Source: Rhynchopus sp. YZ270_cl-10
Taxonomy: Eukaryota; Euglenozoa; Diplonemea; Diplonemida; Diplonemidae
DNA length: 64,000 nucleotides
Assembly: GCA_964035575.1 (NCBI GenBank)
Contig: OZ037837.1
Coordinates: 1,178,001-1,242,000, forward strand
Direction of reading: 5' to 3'
Every line of letters starts with the position of its first letter. Position 1 is the stretch's first letter. Shown one piece after another: positions 29,271-39,690 of the stretch. The translations under genes and the position numbers were made by a program. The notes below the pieces were generated by a model, which worked only from the letters and a program-made list of their open reading frames with translations, was not told the origin of the DNA and made no database searches.

Positions 29271-30081
29271 GCTGTGCCCACCCACCTCCACCACGACCAC
29301 TCCTTCAACACATTCTCAACAGTGGTTGTTCCATTCCGCCTGAGCGGTGCTTTTCGTTTTCCCAAAAGTGGTCCGTTGTTGTGCCAAGCCCCAACACCCT
29401 TGTACCCTTGTGTTAGCAATCTGTGAAAGAGAAGGCAGATGGTATTTGGTGCAGTTTGTATCATTTTCCTGTTCTCCTGCTAAACTGTACCTTTTCCGTG
29501 CCACGGCTGGCCGTGGGGTGCTTTCGTGTATATATGTCTGCCTCTAGGACCTCGCCTTGCCTGTGGTTGCACCTTTGTGTTCTTCCTTGCGCCAGGGCTG
29601 CTTTGTGGTGTTTGGATTCCTCACCCGTGGCTCTCTTGGCAGTGCGGCTGTATCGCTGCCAGGGCTGGGAGGAAGGAACGTGGGGGAGTATCTGGCACAA
29701 CACAAACAGGGATACCGTATTCGTAAAAATATTCGACCGTAAAAAAAAAAAAGGTCAAACTTCCAGAAAAATTCTGAAAAGGTTGAACATTATTACGGTC
29801 GAATATATTTACGGTCGAACATTAGCACGGTCGATAATTTTTATGAATACGGTAATCCACATGCACTGGAATTTGTGTTCTCTAATTTTTATCAAAAAGC
29901 TTTCCCTTTAGTCCTTTCTGCCACACTCTTATTTGAATAATGAGGTGGGTGCCGAAGCCGTACTTCTCGTCACTTTCTGGGATGCATATCATTTGTGTCT
30001 CCCGTGCAGATGAACTGCCAAGGTGGTTTGTCGCCTGCCCTGATCCTCCACCACTCACAACAGAAATCACACAAAACACCA
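29271..30081. other. Intergenic region
   Basis: No gene seen. A partial copy of block D lies at 29508-29590 and a small inverted-repeat element at 29713-29854. The last 90 bases are the leader of the next UBL-LRR gene. Confidence 0.55.
29713..29854. mobile_element. 142-bp MITE-like element with TACCGTATTC ends
   Basis: TACCGTATTCGTAAAAAT at the left is matched by ATTTTTATGAATACGGTA at the right, with further inverted ACGGTCGAA motifs inside. A related, internally shorter and one-ended copy lies at 61672-61728. No coding capacity. TA bases at both ends fit a Tc1/mariner-type non-autonomous element; this family assignment is inference. Confidence 0.65.
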
Positions 30082-30544
30082 ATGGAACTCAACATCGAGG
30101 GATTTGATGGTAAGATGTACTTCGTCGATGTGGATGTGGATGACACAGCGAAGGACCTGCGGCGGAAGGTGGCAACTGCAGTGGGGTTTGCTGAAGACAG
30201 CTTTTACATCCACACACAGGGCTTCGGAGGGAACCACGAAGGAGACGACATCAACATCACAGCGCTGAGTGCTGGGGAGACAGTCTCCCTGAAGCAGACG
30301 AAGAAGCAAGAATCCATGGCAGCTCTTTGTGCATTGGGTGAGACAGACCTCACACCAGAGAGGCTTTCGCGTGTCGAAGACCCCAAGGTGGCGCTGTTGT
30401 TTCTGCAGGCAGAAGTTGTAACTGCGATTCCAAAGAGGGTCCTGGCAGGCACTAATTTACGTAGGCTTGATCTGAGTGCCCCGTTGGCTGTTACTGCGAT
30501 TGATAGTGGCTTCTTATCAGGTTGCACGGCGTTAACCTCCATCG

Positions 30545-30847
30545 ATGAAGCTGCAGGAGGTCCTGAAGCAGAACGAGAGCCTGGCTGCGGAATGTGCGCG
30601 CATGCGGGATGAGTTGGACAAGGCGAAGGCCGAGCGTACCGAGGCCGAGCGCAGCCAGCGTCCGCGGGACAACGCGCAGGACCGCACAGAACGTGGGGAA
30701 CGGGACGAAGCCGCTGACGAGGCGGACGGACGTGAGCGGGTGGAGAGGGAAGGGATCCACCGCGGCACCAAGCAGCAGACGAAAGGCAAGAATGGGAAGG
30801 GTAGTGCCCCTGGGAATAAGCAGGTCCGCGGTGACGGGCAATATTAG
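30545..30847 (+). CDS. LINE ORF1-like coiled-coil fragment
   Basis: 100 codons: a heptad-patterned start (MKLQEVLKQNESLAAECARM, DELDKAKAERTEAE), then a highly charged stretch and a basic, Gly/Lys/Gln-rich end (KQQTKGKNGKGSAPGNK). Coiled coil plus basic tail is typical of LINE ORF1 nucleic-acid-binding proteins. The ATG uses the last A of the host LRR sequence, so the true start is probably lost. Confidence 0.5.
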   Translation: MKLQEVLKQNESLAAECARMRDELDKAKAERTEAERSQRPRDNAQDRTERGERDEAADEADGRERVEREGIHRGTKQQTKGKNGKGSAPGNKQVRGDGQY

Positions 30848-30879
30848 CCACGGCCGTGGGCCTTGCCCCACTCAAGGTG

Positions 30880-31587
30880 ATGTGCAGCAACGTGACGGCG
30901 CTACAGACGAACGGGAGTGCCCTGCTGAAGGTTGCTGGTGATAGTGGTGTGGATGTGGTGTTTGTGCAGGAGACGAAGACGACGGAGGCGACGCAGAAGC
31001 AGCTTACCTCCGCGTACCGCGACCTGGGATGGCAGGTGGTGTGGGGCAAGGCGTTACCCCCATGGAGGTCGGTGGATGAAGCGAAACCTGGGGGTGTGGC
31101 GATACTGGTGAAGATGGGCATCCCAATCCTTCCCCACACACCTTCATCGGACTTGGAGAAGAGCCTTTGGAACTCGACGCGATGGGTGCGAACGAAGGTG
31201 GCTTACGGCAACGGAAGCGAATGGCTAGACGTCACCTCCGTGTATGCGCCAGTGGCAGAACCAGAGGCCAGAGAACAGCTGCTCAGTGAGGTATTCGAAG
31301 CGGCGACGGTGCTTGGTGACGCTCCGGGGATCATTGCGGGTGACTTCAACACCCAGCCAGCAGACTCGGGGGTGTTGGAGGCAGCATTGGCCACGGGGTG
31401 GTGGAAGGACACCGCGGGGGAACACGCCGACGTGCTTGGGAGGGAGCCGGAGGCCACCTATGTGACGGTCGACAAGGGCAAGGAGATCAGCGAACCGAGC
31501 AGCCTTCTCCGGACTCACCGAAGTGGAGGTAGTCGAAGGGACCGGCATCCCGAAGCACAGGCCGGTGTCGGTCAGCCTAGACGTTGA
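30880..31587 (+). CDS. LINE AP endonuclease
   Basis: From the ATG at 30880 the frame encodes an exonuclease-endonuclease-phosphatase fold: MCSNVTAL strand, FVQETK with the metal-binding Glu, PGGVAILVK, VTSVYAP and GDFNTQ with the catalytic Asp/Asn. The final (S)DH-type motif appears as KHRPVSVSL in the next frame (near 31550), so the domain is spread over two frames that switch around 31480-31500. This is either an inactivating frameshift or a recoding site between endonuclease and reverse transcriptase. It nicks target DNA in family members. Confidence 0.75.
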   Translation: MCSNVTALQTNGSALLKVAGDSGVDVVFVQETKTTEATQKQLTSAYRDLGWQVVWGKALPPWRSVDEAKPGGVAILVKMGIPILPHTPSSDLEKSLWNSTRWVRTKVAYGNGSEWLDVTSVYAPVAEPEAREQLLSEVFEAATVLGDAPGIIAGDFNTQPADSGVLEAALATGWWKDTAGEHADVLGREPEATYVTVDKGKEISEPSSLLRTHRSGGSRRDRHPEAQAGVGQPRR

Positions 31588-34500
31588 CGTCTATCGACAG
31601 CTCGTCCTTTCGCACTCACTGCCGAGAGCGTTCCCGCTTGAGATGTGCGGAGAAGGGGTGAAGAAGATGGCGAAGGAGTACGCGAACAAGGAGCTACAGT
31701 GGGGGGCATGCACACATCCTCAGGACTTGTGGGTTCAGTGGAACAAGTGGGCGGAGAAGTTTCTTTTGGAGGCATGCGCAGAGGAGATCGACGGCCCGAC
31801 GAAGGCGTACTGCGGAAGGGGACGAACCTGCGACCCGAAGCCGAAGCACGTGACGGCGAAGCAAAATGCGGAGGGTGATGTGCTGACGGTGCGTCAACGC
31901 AAGCTGACGAAGAACGCCGGCAGATTGGACGAGTGCCGACTGTGGTACGCGAGAACGGGTGGAGGGGTACCGCCTGTTGACGCCCACAACTGCTGGCGCA
32001 AGGCACACCAGGAGCTGAGAGTGTTGCTGGATGACGACACGCTCAGCAGCGAGATGCCGCCTGAGGAGGAGATACGGAGGTTGTGTGGTGTGGTGCGTGC
32101 GAAGGTGTCCGCAGTGAGCACCCGGGTACGGCTGCAGCGACTGGAGGACTGGAAGCAACGCATGCGGGATGCGTGGCACAACGCACCGAAGGCGATCTAC
32201 GACTTCTGCAAGGGGTCAAAGTTCCGACAGATGTCAGCGCTGAAGGACGCTACGGGTGGGTTTACCGCCAACTGCACGGAGATGGACGATCTTCTGCACG
32301 AAGCATGGATGCCGACCCTGCAGCGCTATGCAGATGACCCGGAACCTGACTGGAATGCGTTCAGGTCCACCTTTAAGGAGGACATTGAAGGGAGGGGTGA
32401 GAAGATGCAGCTGGTGAAGCTGACTGGTGAAGACCTGCAGAAGACGCTGGGGAGGATGAAGTCGCGCACCTCCGCTGGGGTAGAAGGCTGGCGCATGGTG
32501 GAGTTGAAGGCACTGCCGCTGTGTCTGCTGGACAAGCTTGCGGATGTGTTTGATGCGATTGAGTGCACAGGAGTGTGGCCACCCTCGTTGATGCGGGCAC
32601 TCATCTCGCTCATTCCGAAGGGCGAAGGAGACACACCTTTGGAGCAACGGCCGATCACCGTGACGTCCTGTGTGTACAGGCTGTGGGCTGCGACACGGCT
32701 CACGAAGCTGATCAAGTGGCAGGAGAGTTGGATAGGGAAGGGGCAGCATGGGTTCAGAGCCAAGCACAGCACCGCACATCTGTACTGGCGGCTGGCTCTC
32801 AAGATGGAGAAGGCGATTCTCTCGGGCGAGGACGATGAGGTGTGGGGGTTCACTGTGGATTACGCGAAGTGCTTTGACCGGGTACCACACCACATTGTGT
32901 TGTCTCTGGCAGAGGAATGGGGAGCACACCAGCGCATACTGAGTCCTCTCCGCTCAGCATATGCTACGATGGAACGGCGCTTCAAGCTGGGTGGTATTGG
33001 TGTAGGTAAAGCGTTCACTCCCACAAACGGGATCTTGCAGGGGTGTCCGTTGTCTGTGGTGCTGCTGAACGCTTTGATGGCGGTGTGGGGTTCTGCTGTG
33101 GAAAGGAGGACAGATGCAGAAGCCCTGGGGTACGCTGATGACGTGTACGCTGTGGCCGACGCAGAGGCGCCGGTGCATGACGCTACTCAGGTGACGAAGG
33201 AGTTCGTTGACGCAACGGACATGGAGGTGAAGCGGCAGAAGTGCGTGGGGTTCACCACCAAAAAGGTGACCACAAAATTTGGGCTGGAGGAGGATGCCTT
33301 CTTCCCCGACAAGAAGGAGTTCAAGTCGGTGGGAGCAGACATGTTGCTTGGGAACGGCCATTTCGGACCCATTGCGTGTGAGCGTGTGAAGAATGCGGTG
33401 GAAGTCTTCCACAGAGTTGCGAATGTGCCGCTGTCCTTTTCGGAGAAGGCGCTTATTGGCAGCAGGGGTCCGATGATGGCAGCGCTGCATGGGTGTGAAG
33501 TCACTGCCTTCACGGTGAAGACATTGCAGGGGCTGAAGGCGGGGGCGGAGGTTGCTGTGTGGGGCCGTGGGAGGAAGATGCGCTCTTCCGCAATTGTGTG
33601 CCATGTGCTGTCGCCTGCAGGGATTGATCCTCACTCAGCGATCGCACAGCGAAGGATGGGGACCTTTCTGCGGATGATGACGCAAGAGGAGCTGCAGAGG
33701 GAGGCAGAGGAGGTATGGAGGCTGGTACGAGACCGCAAGACGGAGGTGCTCCGGCAGCGCGTCGACAGGATCGCAGAACTCGCACGTCTGAGGCAGCAGA
33801 ATCCTGGCGTTGAGAACCCCCGGGTGCCGGTGAAGAAGCTGAAGAAGGGGGTGATCGAGTTGCTGTGGGATGACCTGGAGCGGTACGGATGGAAATGGGA
33901 CGATTTCCAAGGCTGGACGACGCATACCGGGATGAGGGTGAGCATCCAGCAGTATGAGAGCGGCAAGTGGCTGCACGAGCTGCGGGTGGGCATTCGCGCG
34001 AAAGCATTCCGAGCGACGGCGGAACGCAGAACAGGGATGAAGGGGATCGAGAGCGGCGTGGACCGGCAGCTGACGAACGAGCTGTGGAGAGACGCTTCGA
34101 CGGACAGGTACGTGGCAGGTACCATTCGAGGCACTTTGTCAGGCTCGACGGTGGTGGGTGTGCACTTGCAGGAATGGGGAAAAGACGTGTCGTCGCTGTG
34201 CAGGTACTGCGACATGGCGATTGAGACGAGGGTGCACACGTGGTGGTGGTGCCCGCGGTGGGACTCGCACCGTGGAGAAGATATCGACGAGCTCCGGATC
34301 ACGCTCATGAACGCACCTCCATGCTTCATGAATCACGGCCTGGTGCCCGAGGTCTTCTTGCAGGAGTTAAGCGCGAAAGAGAAGGCGAAGCTGGTGAAGC
34401 GTGTGCAGGGGATGATGGCGGCAATCATCATTGCGCGCCATGCGTACGATCGGGAAATCGGGCGCTGCGACAAGAAGAACGCGCCGAAGCTGGGTGGGAT

Positions 34501-35608
34501 GTCGATGTTTCCTTGGGGCTGGAAGCCGCCGCAGGAGGCAGAGCTGGAGACGTTCGACCCGCTTGAGCGTGTACTGTGGAAAAGTGGACATATCCACAGC
34601 GACAAGTGGACGGAAGACCTTTTCTGGGCGATGAAGACGTGGCTCGCTGCACTGCGTTGGCCTGATGGCACAACGCCCCCCATCACGCAGATAGAGCTCA
34701 TGTTGGATTTCGAAGTCTTCTCGGGGTTGGATGTGCCGGGGGTATCAGTGGGGAAAAGAGCTGAATTTTTCGGCAGTATGTTGCGACAGGCAGAGGTGAT
34801 GGCGGGTGGTAGAACGGTGTGGAAAGGTGTTAGGTTGACTTCGGTGCGACATCTGGGGGAGCTGGGGGCCGGAACCCACGTGGGGTATTCTGTGAGACCT
34901 GTGCTGACGTATTCGGCAGAGGTTGAGCAGTACCTGCGTGACATGCGGCTGAAGGCGACCGAGAAGAAAGCAGCAACAGCGGCGCAGCAGCAGAAGAAGA
35001 AGAAGAAGGGAACGGGATGGGGTGACTGCACTGTGACTCACTCTGCTTCTGACGAACGCTCCGCAAGGGGTGAACAATGGAAGCAGATGGCAGAGGCACA
35101 GGTGCAGGCAGAGACGAGACGGAGGGAGTCAGCGATTGCCGCGGTCGCGGCAGCGCAGAGAATACGTGCAGACGAGAGGAGGAGACAGACGCCGGCTGTC
35201 CGGGTAGAGGCGCAGAGGAAGCAGGGGAACATGCAGGTGTGCGTCACACACAGTAGGTTGCGATGCGAGGACTGCACCCTCAACCGCAACCACATCAACA
35301 ACTGTTGTGCGATGCACCACTGCGATGCGAACATTTTGGAGGCATGCGATGAGGCACTAGACTCGTGTGAACAGCACAGTATGTCTGCGTGCGGACAGTG
35401 TGCGGGGGCAGCGACACCGATGACGGCGAAGCAGTGCTGTGGCAAGCACCACAACTGCAGAGGACACGACAGAGGAGCTTGCGATATTTGTGTGGCCAGT
35501 GAGAGGAAGAAGAAGAACCGTGACGGACGCCCGATGATTGCTTCGCCGGCGAACTGCTGCAAGAAGGGTCTCCACGACGTGAATCAGACGCGTCTGGTGT
35601 TTCGATAA
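31523..35608 (+). CDS. LINE reverse transcriptase with Cys/His-rich C-terminus
   Basis: Uninterrupted frame of 1,361 codons; the first in-frame ATG is at 31643, the upstream part being the end of the endonuclease domain. Reverse transcriptase motifs in order: RPITVTSCVYRLW, QHGFRAKHSTAH, FTVDYAKCFDRVPHH, GILQGCPLSVV and the catalytic GYADDVYAV at about 33128-33154. A zinc knuckle CRYCDMAIETRVHTWWWCP lies near 34199-34260. The last 125 residues (from about 35235) are unusual: repeated CCxxHHC and CxxC groups (CCAMHHCDAN, CCGKHHNCRGHDRGACDIC, CCKKGLH) that should bind several zinc ions. The length and motif integrity suggest a young copy. No RNase H domain is recognised. Confidence 0.85.
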   Translation: MEVVEGTGIPKHRPVSVSLDVDVYRQLVLSHSLPRAFPLEMCGEGVKKMAKEYANKELQWGACTHPQDLWVQWNKWAEKFLLEACAEEIDGPTKAYCGRGRTCDPKPKHVTAKQNAEGDVLTVRQRKLTKNAGRLDECRLWYARTGGGVPPVDAHNCWRKAHQELRVLLDDDTLSSEMPPEEEIRRLCGVVRAKVSAVSTRVRLQRLEDWKQRMRDAWHNAPKAIYDFCKGSKFRQMSALKDATGGFTANCTEMDDLLHEAWMPTLQRYADDPEPDWNAFRSTFKEDIEGRGEKMQLVKLTGEDLQKTLGRMKSRTSAGVEGWRMVELKALPLCLLDKLADVFDAIECTGVWPPSLMRALISLIPKGEGDTPLEQRPITVTSCVYRLWAATRLTKLIKWQESWIGKGQHGFRAKHSTAHLYWRLALKMEKAILSGEDDEVWGFTVDYAKCFDRVPHHIVLSLAEEWGAHQRILSPLRSAYATMERRFKLGGIGVGKAFTPTNGILQGCPLSVVLLNALMAVWGSAVERRTDAEALGYADDVYAVADAEAPVHDATQVTKEFVDATDMEVKRQKCVGFTTKKVTTKFGLEEDAFFPDKKEFKSVGADMLLGNGHFGPIACERVKNAVEVFHRVANVPLSFSEKALIGSRGPMMAALHGCEVTAFTVKTLQGLKAGAEVAVWGRGRKMRSSAIVCHVLSPAGIDPHSAIAQRRMGTFLRMMTQEELQREAEEVWRLVRDRKTEVLRQRVDRIAELARLRQQNPGVENPRVPVKKLKKGVIELLWDDLERYGWKWDDFQGWTTHTGMRVSIQQYESGKWLHELRVGIRAKAFRATAERRTGMKGIESGVDRQLTNELWRDASTDRYVAGTIRGTLSGSTVVGVHLQEWGKDVSSLCRYCDMAIETRVHTWWWCPRWDSHRGEDIDELRITLMNAPPCFMNHGLVPEVFLQELSAKEKAKLVKRVQGMMAAIIIARHAYDREIGRCDKKNAPKLGGMSMFPWGWKPPQEAELETFDPLERVLWKSGHIHSDKWTEDLFWAMKTWLAALRWPDGTTPPITQIELMLDFEVFSGLDVPGVSVGKRAEFFGSMLRQAEVMAGGRTVWKGVRLTSVRHLGELGAGTHVGYSVRPVLTYSAEVEQYLRDMRLKATEKKAATAAQQQKKKKKGTGWGDCTVTHSASDERSARGEQWKQMAEAQVQAETRRRESAIAAVAAAQRIRADERRRQTPAVRVEAQRKQGNMQVCVTHSRLRCEDCTLNRNHINNCCAMHHCDANILEACDEALDSCEQHSMSACGQCAGAATPMTAKQCCGKHHNCRGHDRGACDICVASERKKKNRDGRPMIASPANCCKKGLHDVNQTRLVFR

Positions 35609-36759
35609 CGATGGTGTACACGTGGTGCCATCCTCATAATTAGGCTGCTGGTCGGCTAATTGTGGGGGTGGGTCACGTTAACAAGTTTAAGTCGTTAACC
35701 TCTATCGACTTTGCAGGATTGGGCAGTGTCAGAAGCCTTGAGTACAACTTTTTATCAGATTGCACGGCGTTAACCTCCATCAACTTTGCAGAATTGGGAA
35801 GTGTCAGAAGCCTTGACTTATTCTTCTTACCACGTTGCACAGAGCTAACCTCAATCGACTTTGCAGGATTGAGCAATGCCACAAGACTTTGGGGCTGCTT
35901 CTTATCAGGTCACACAGCGTTAACCTCCATCAACTTTGCAGGATTGAGCAGTGTTACAAGCGTTGGTAGCCACTTTTTATCAGGTTGCAAAGGATTAACC
36001 TCCATCGACTTTGCAGGGTTGGGCAATGTCACAATCCTTGAAAACTACTTCTTATCAGGTTGCAAAGAGTTAACCTCCATCAACTTTGCAGGATTGAGCA
36101 GTATCACAAGCCTTGGTAGCCACTTTTTATCAGATTGCACGTCGTTAACCTCTGTCGACTTTGCAGGATTGGGCGGTGTCACAAGCCTTGGTAATAGGTT
36201 CTTATCAGGTTGCAAAAAGTTAACCTCAATCGACTTTGCGGGATTGGGCAATGTTACAAGTCTGAGGACTCACTTCTTATCAGAATGCACGGCGTTGACC
36301 TCAATCGACTTCACAGGATTGAGCAGTGTCACAATCGTTGGCGACTTCTTCTCGTTCGGTTGCACGGCGTTAACCTCCATCGACTTTGCAGGATTGGACA
36401 GTGTTACAAGCCTTGGGAATTTATTCTTATCAGGTTGCACGGCGTTAACCGCAATCGACTTCACAGGATTGAGCAGTGTGACAAGCGCTGGATTCTATTT
36501 CTTGCGTGGTTGCACAGCGTTAGCTTCAATCGACCTTGCAGGATTGGGCAGTGTCACAAGCTTCGGGAACTACTTCTTATCAAATTGCACGGCGTTGACT
36601 TCAATCGACTTTGCAGGGCTGAGCGGTGTGACAGAAATTGGGAGAAGTTTTCTGAAAAACAAAAAAAGAACACGGTATCATGTGCAGAAAACGTTACCCG
36701 CTACTTTATTTTACAACGTACCGCCTAACCTAGAGGTTTTATTCCGATTTACAAAGTGA

Positions 36760-38586
36760 CAGTCCGAAATTTGGGTACTAAGTTACTTCCAGTGTGGTCG
36801 GGATCCGTCCAATGAAAATAACGTCAGTAGAAAAGTTCGAGAATGTAGGTTTTATTATTTCTTTTACTTACGTATCAGCGTTACTATTTTTTGTTTTGAA
36901 TTGGCCCCACAGTCTGGGGTTGCTCTTGTAACGCAACAAATGGCGGTGAAAACCCCTCCCCTTTTTCCCCCTCGTGTGAAGAGCTGTTGCAGTGTGTGAT
37001 ACCGACATAGAAAAAAACTAAATTAAACCGGGTTCGTCCAGTGTTTTCCTGTTTTCTCTCTCTTTTGGTTCAATCTCTGCAACGCTCTTGTAAAACGTTC
37101 CTTTACCCCACACTTAGTTTTTACGGTCGACTCACTCTTTTCAAGATTTTATGATCTTAATATGTGTCAACATGTACACAGTCATATCAGGGTTATTTTT
37201 TATTTCCACCAGTACTGTCACGAGAGGGTTTTGTATTCCAAGTCAACTTTTTGTTTTTGAAGCAACTTTTGTGATTAAGTCAGCAACTCTGCATGCGTAG
37301 CGTACCAACTAAACAAAAGACGAAACGGGGTTTTGTGTGACTGAGTGTGGGGATGCGTTCAAGAATTAAACTCTTCCCCCCAAACCCCTTTTTTGTCTCT
37401 GTTTTTCTTTATCCAAACGGTATCATAATGCTTTCAAATTTTATTTGAAAGTATATGAATTTGTCTTTATCCAAACGGCAAGTGGATGTGTAATAATTTG
37501 AGGGACATTCAATGTACAAAGAACGTTTCTGTCGCGATTAAATTCGAGAATACCGTTGTTTCCTTTTGTACCCCCTTTTTCACCTCTCTCCGCCCTTCTC
37601 CATCCCATGTCTGTGCTCTACACCAGCTTCATATACCTCACAGACAAGCTTCTTCTGGGAAATTCGGAAAATACGAATAAGATAATATTTTTTAAAAAGA
37701 CAGGGATAGGGGATTTTTATACAGGAAGACAAAGGAACCAAGACAACAAAAGCGGTCCAAGCGGTCGGTCATCAGAGTGAAAAAGAAATCGAGGTCAATG
37801 TGAACACTGGTGTGGATGCATCAATGCACAACAAGAACGATCAAAAATAAAGAGACACAAACATACTTTTGTTTTCCCGTTTTTGCGGTATGCACCTCTC
37901 TGCACCTCTCTGTCGCCGTAGGCACCATTCCCTGCCATTTGCAGTAGGCGTCGTTGCCGTTGCTGCGTTTGGGTGTTGCAGCCGTGCTTGTCTCCAGTAT
38001 CGCAGAAAAGCGTGGCCAGTCGGCCCTCTTCCAATTCCATGTCTTACGCTTTGCTGTTGCTTGTTGTGTAGGTCGGTGTCTCGCACTGCACTGTGCCCAC
38101 TGGCAAGATGGTCCGATGTCCCTCCTACCCGCACGCCCATTTGGTGAGTGAGACGTCCTTTGAGGTGATGGCTACGTCCGGTGACGACATGGTCGTTCTG
38201 CTGTAGTCTCGTTGGCCTGGCTGTGTCGTTAGCAATCCTGAAGCTGTGTTACAGCGTCCACACCTGCCGCATGCTTTTGTGTGTGTTCACGCTTGAACGT
38301 CTGTGTCCGTCAAACGCAGTGCATCCAGTTTGGCTGGCCTTCAGTATTTAGGACCTGAGCGCCGTTCAATGCCTGCCCTCAGTAGTGGTATGCGGGCAGT
38401 CGTTGTCAAGTGGTGGAGTCGGGTTGGGTTTGGCGCGTGGTGTGTGTTGTTGTGTCACCTTCCGCTAACTAAGTGTTAGCTGCTGCAGCTGCGTCAGCTT
38501 TTCCCGCCTCGCCACCTTCTCCTTCGCAAGGTCGCATATGTGGCATGCCTTGAGCAGACAGCCATCGAGATCACCAACCAAATTTA
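36760..38586. other. Intergenic region
   Basis: No confident gene. Element B lies at 37209-37255, the GTAGCGTACCAACTAA phrase at 37298 and element F at 37335-37500. From 37795 to 38580 the DNA is GC-richer; minus-strand frames there include protein-like stretches such as GDLDGCLLKACHICDLAKEK near 38570-38480, but no gene model holds together. It could be a decayed gene. Confidence 0.5.
37335..37500 (+). repeat. Dispersed element F, intergenic copy
   Basis: Same phrases in the same order as 9370-9495 (ACTGAGTGTGGGGATGCG, AAGAATTAAACTCTTCCCCC, TTATCCAAACGG, GTGTAATAATTTG), with an extra 40-60 bases inside this copy. Confidence 0.6.
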
Positions 38587-39163
38587 TTTTTGATTTTGTA
38601 CGAGGTGGGAGCTGTGCACATCACCACTACAGGTCCGGTGTGCTGGTGTGGGGTGCCTAACAGGGACGTGCCCAGCCATGGGGTGCTCTCGTGCATTTAT
38701 GTCTAGCACCTCAGCTTGCCTGAAGTTGCAGCACGAGAGCACCTTTGGCGTTCTTGCTGGGGTGGGGTGAGGTGTGCTGGTGGCACCTGGACCACTACCC
38801 TGTGGGTATGGCAACCAGTGGGGGACAGACCTGCACTACACGATGTGTTGAGGAGGGTCACGTATGTGCCGTTACCAGGGAGGGTAAGGAGGGTGATACG
38901 TGTTGCGGTGAAGGCCTGTGGGTTGGGTTGGGTCAGGGAGATGGAGGTGCACAGTGTTGTGGGTGTAGGGTTTTGGGTGTGGCGCTTCCCCTCCATTGTT
39001 GCGGTGTGGTGATGGGAGGGGAAGTTGTGGCCGGCTGTGGAGTGCTTTTGTGCATTTGCCCCTACTGATGGAACCATGCCACTTCACACCGCTTCACACC
39101 ACACTCACCCAACAACACCCACGTGCAGCCTCCCACACACACCACAACACACCCTTTCTTAAA

Positions 39164-39505
39164 ATGTCGTCCCCGTGTGAGGCTGCCAAGACATTCGTGG
39201 ACCTTCGTGTGGCGAAGAAGAACGACGAAGCAAAGCAGCACCTCGCAGACGACTGCGTGTGGACGGTGCCGACGATGACGGGGAGCGACACGAAGACCGG
39301 GAAGGACAACGTTGCGGCCTTCTGGGTTGAGCAGGACAAGAGTCTCCCGACAGTTGTGTCGATCGACGACTTCGAGCCGACAGGCGACAACGCGGCTGTG
39401 CGCAAGATGGTCATCAAGAAGATGATGATGAAGATCAACCTCACCCAGACCATCACCTTCAACTCCGACATGAAGGTCGTCTCCTCTGTGACCGCCAAGG
39501 CATGA
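39164..39505 (+). CDS. NTF2/SnoaL-like small protein, copy 2
   Basis: 113 residues from the ATG at 39164, the same protein as at 28510-28851; I see one silent base difference. The upstream 500 bases and the 3' flank are also shared, so both copies probably are expressed in the same way. Fold and limits of the assignment are as for copy 1. A gene kept intact in both copies argues for use, or for an event too recent to allow decay. Confidence 0.8.
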   Translation: MSSPCEAAKTFVDLRVAKKNDEAKQHLADDCVWTVPTMTGSDTKTGKDNVAAFWVEQDKSLPTVVSIDDFEPTGDNAAVRKMVIKKMMMKINLTQTITFNSDMKVVSSVTAKA

Positions 39506-39622
39506 GGGGTGCGCTCATCCTGTCACGGATGGTTCTGCCTCCGTTTTTATTCTTTGTTCAAATGTGCGGATTTCTTTCGAGTGGTTTTGATTTTGATTTT
39601 GATTTTGCTTTTGGCTTTGGTT

Positions 39623-39690
39623 TCTTGGTGACTAAGCACGAGAGGCTTCGGTTCATCTTGCAAACTTTTCTGTTGCTTTCTTTTCCACGC
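39623..39690 (+). repeat. Element A copy in the right duplication
   Basis: Same as 28969-29033, ending in CCACGCAG. Confidence 0.6.

Larger units (their letters stand above)
30546..35693 (+). mobile_element. Non-LTR retrotransposon (LINE) with AP endonuclease and reverse transcriptase
   Basis: About 5.15 kb inserted in an LRR gene. It carries, in order, a short coiled-coil frame, an AP-type endonuclease and a long reverse-transcriptase frame. GTTAACCTCCATCGA at 30531-30545 and GTTAACCTCTATCGA at 35694-35708 may be a 15-bp target duplication with one change; because this phrase belongs to the LRR unit, chance similarity within the repeat is the alternative. The 3' end has a small stem (AATTAG/CTAATT, 35638-35661) and no poly-A. 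The 5' end probably is truncated, since the first ATG is formed across the junction. The YADD motif and endonuclease put it with APE-type LINEs; I do not assign a clade. Confidence 0.85.
30082..36759 (+). pseudogene. UBL-LRR gene split by a LINE
   Basis: The 5' part (30082-30545) encodes a ubiquitin-like domain (MELNIEGFDGKMYFVDVDVD, DLRRKVATAVGF), the family linker (SMAALCALGETDLTPERL, VALLFLQAEVVTAIP) and the first LRR, ending CTALTSID. The 3' part, from about 35694 to the TGA at 36757-36759, encodes 13 LRRs of 25 residues (ALTSIDFAGLGSVTSLGNYF type) and a short tail. Between them lies a LINE on the same strand. Joining 30545 to 35709 keeps phase, so the uninterrupted gene would have had about 504 codons. 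In its present state translation would leave the LRRs and stop at 30612 within LINE sequence. The 3' part has no good ATG of its own. The LRR units are clean and repeat-uniform, which suggests a recent insertion. Confidence 0.85.

Noticed and set aside
35662-35693. Start of a separate LRR gene just after the LINE
   Set aside because: No ATG; the LRR frame is better explained as the 3' part of the interrupted gene.
37795-38580. Minus-strand gene with protein-like stretches
   Set aside because: Fragments lie in three frames with stops and no consistent splice sites; noted only as a possible decayed gene.
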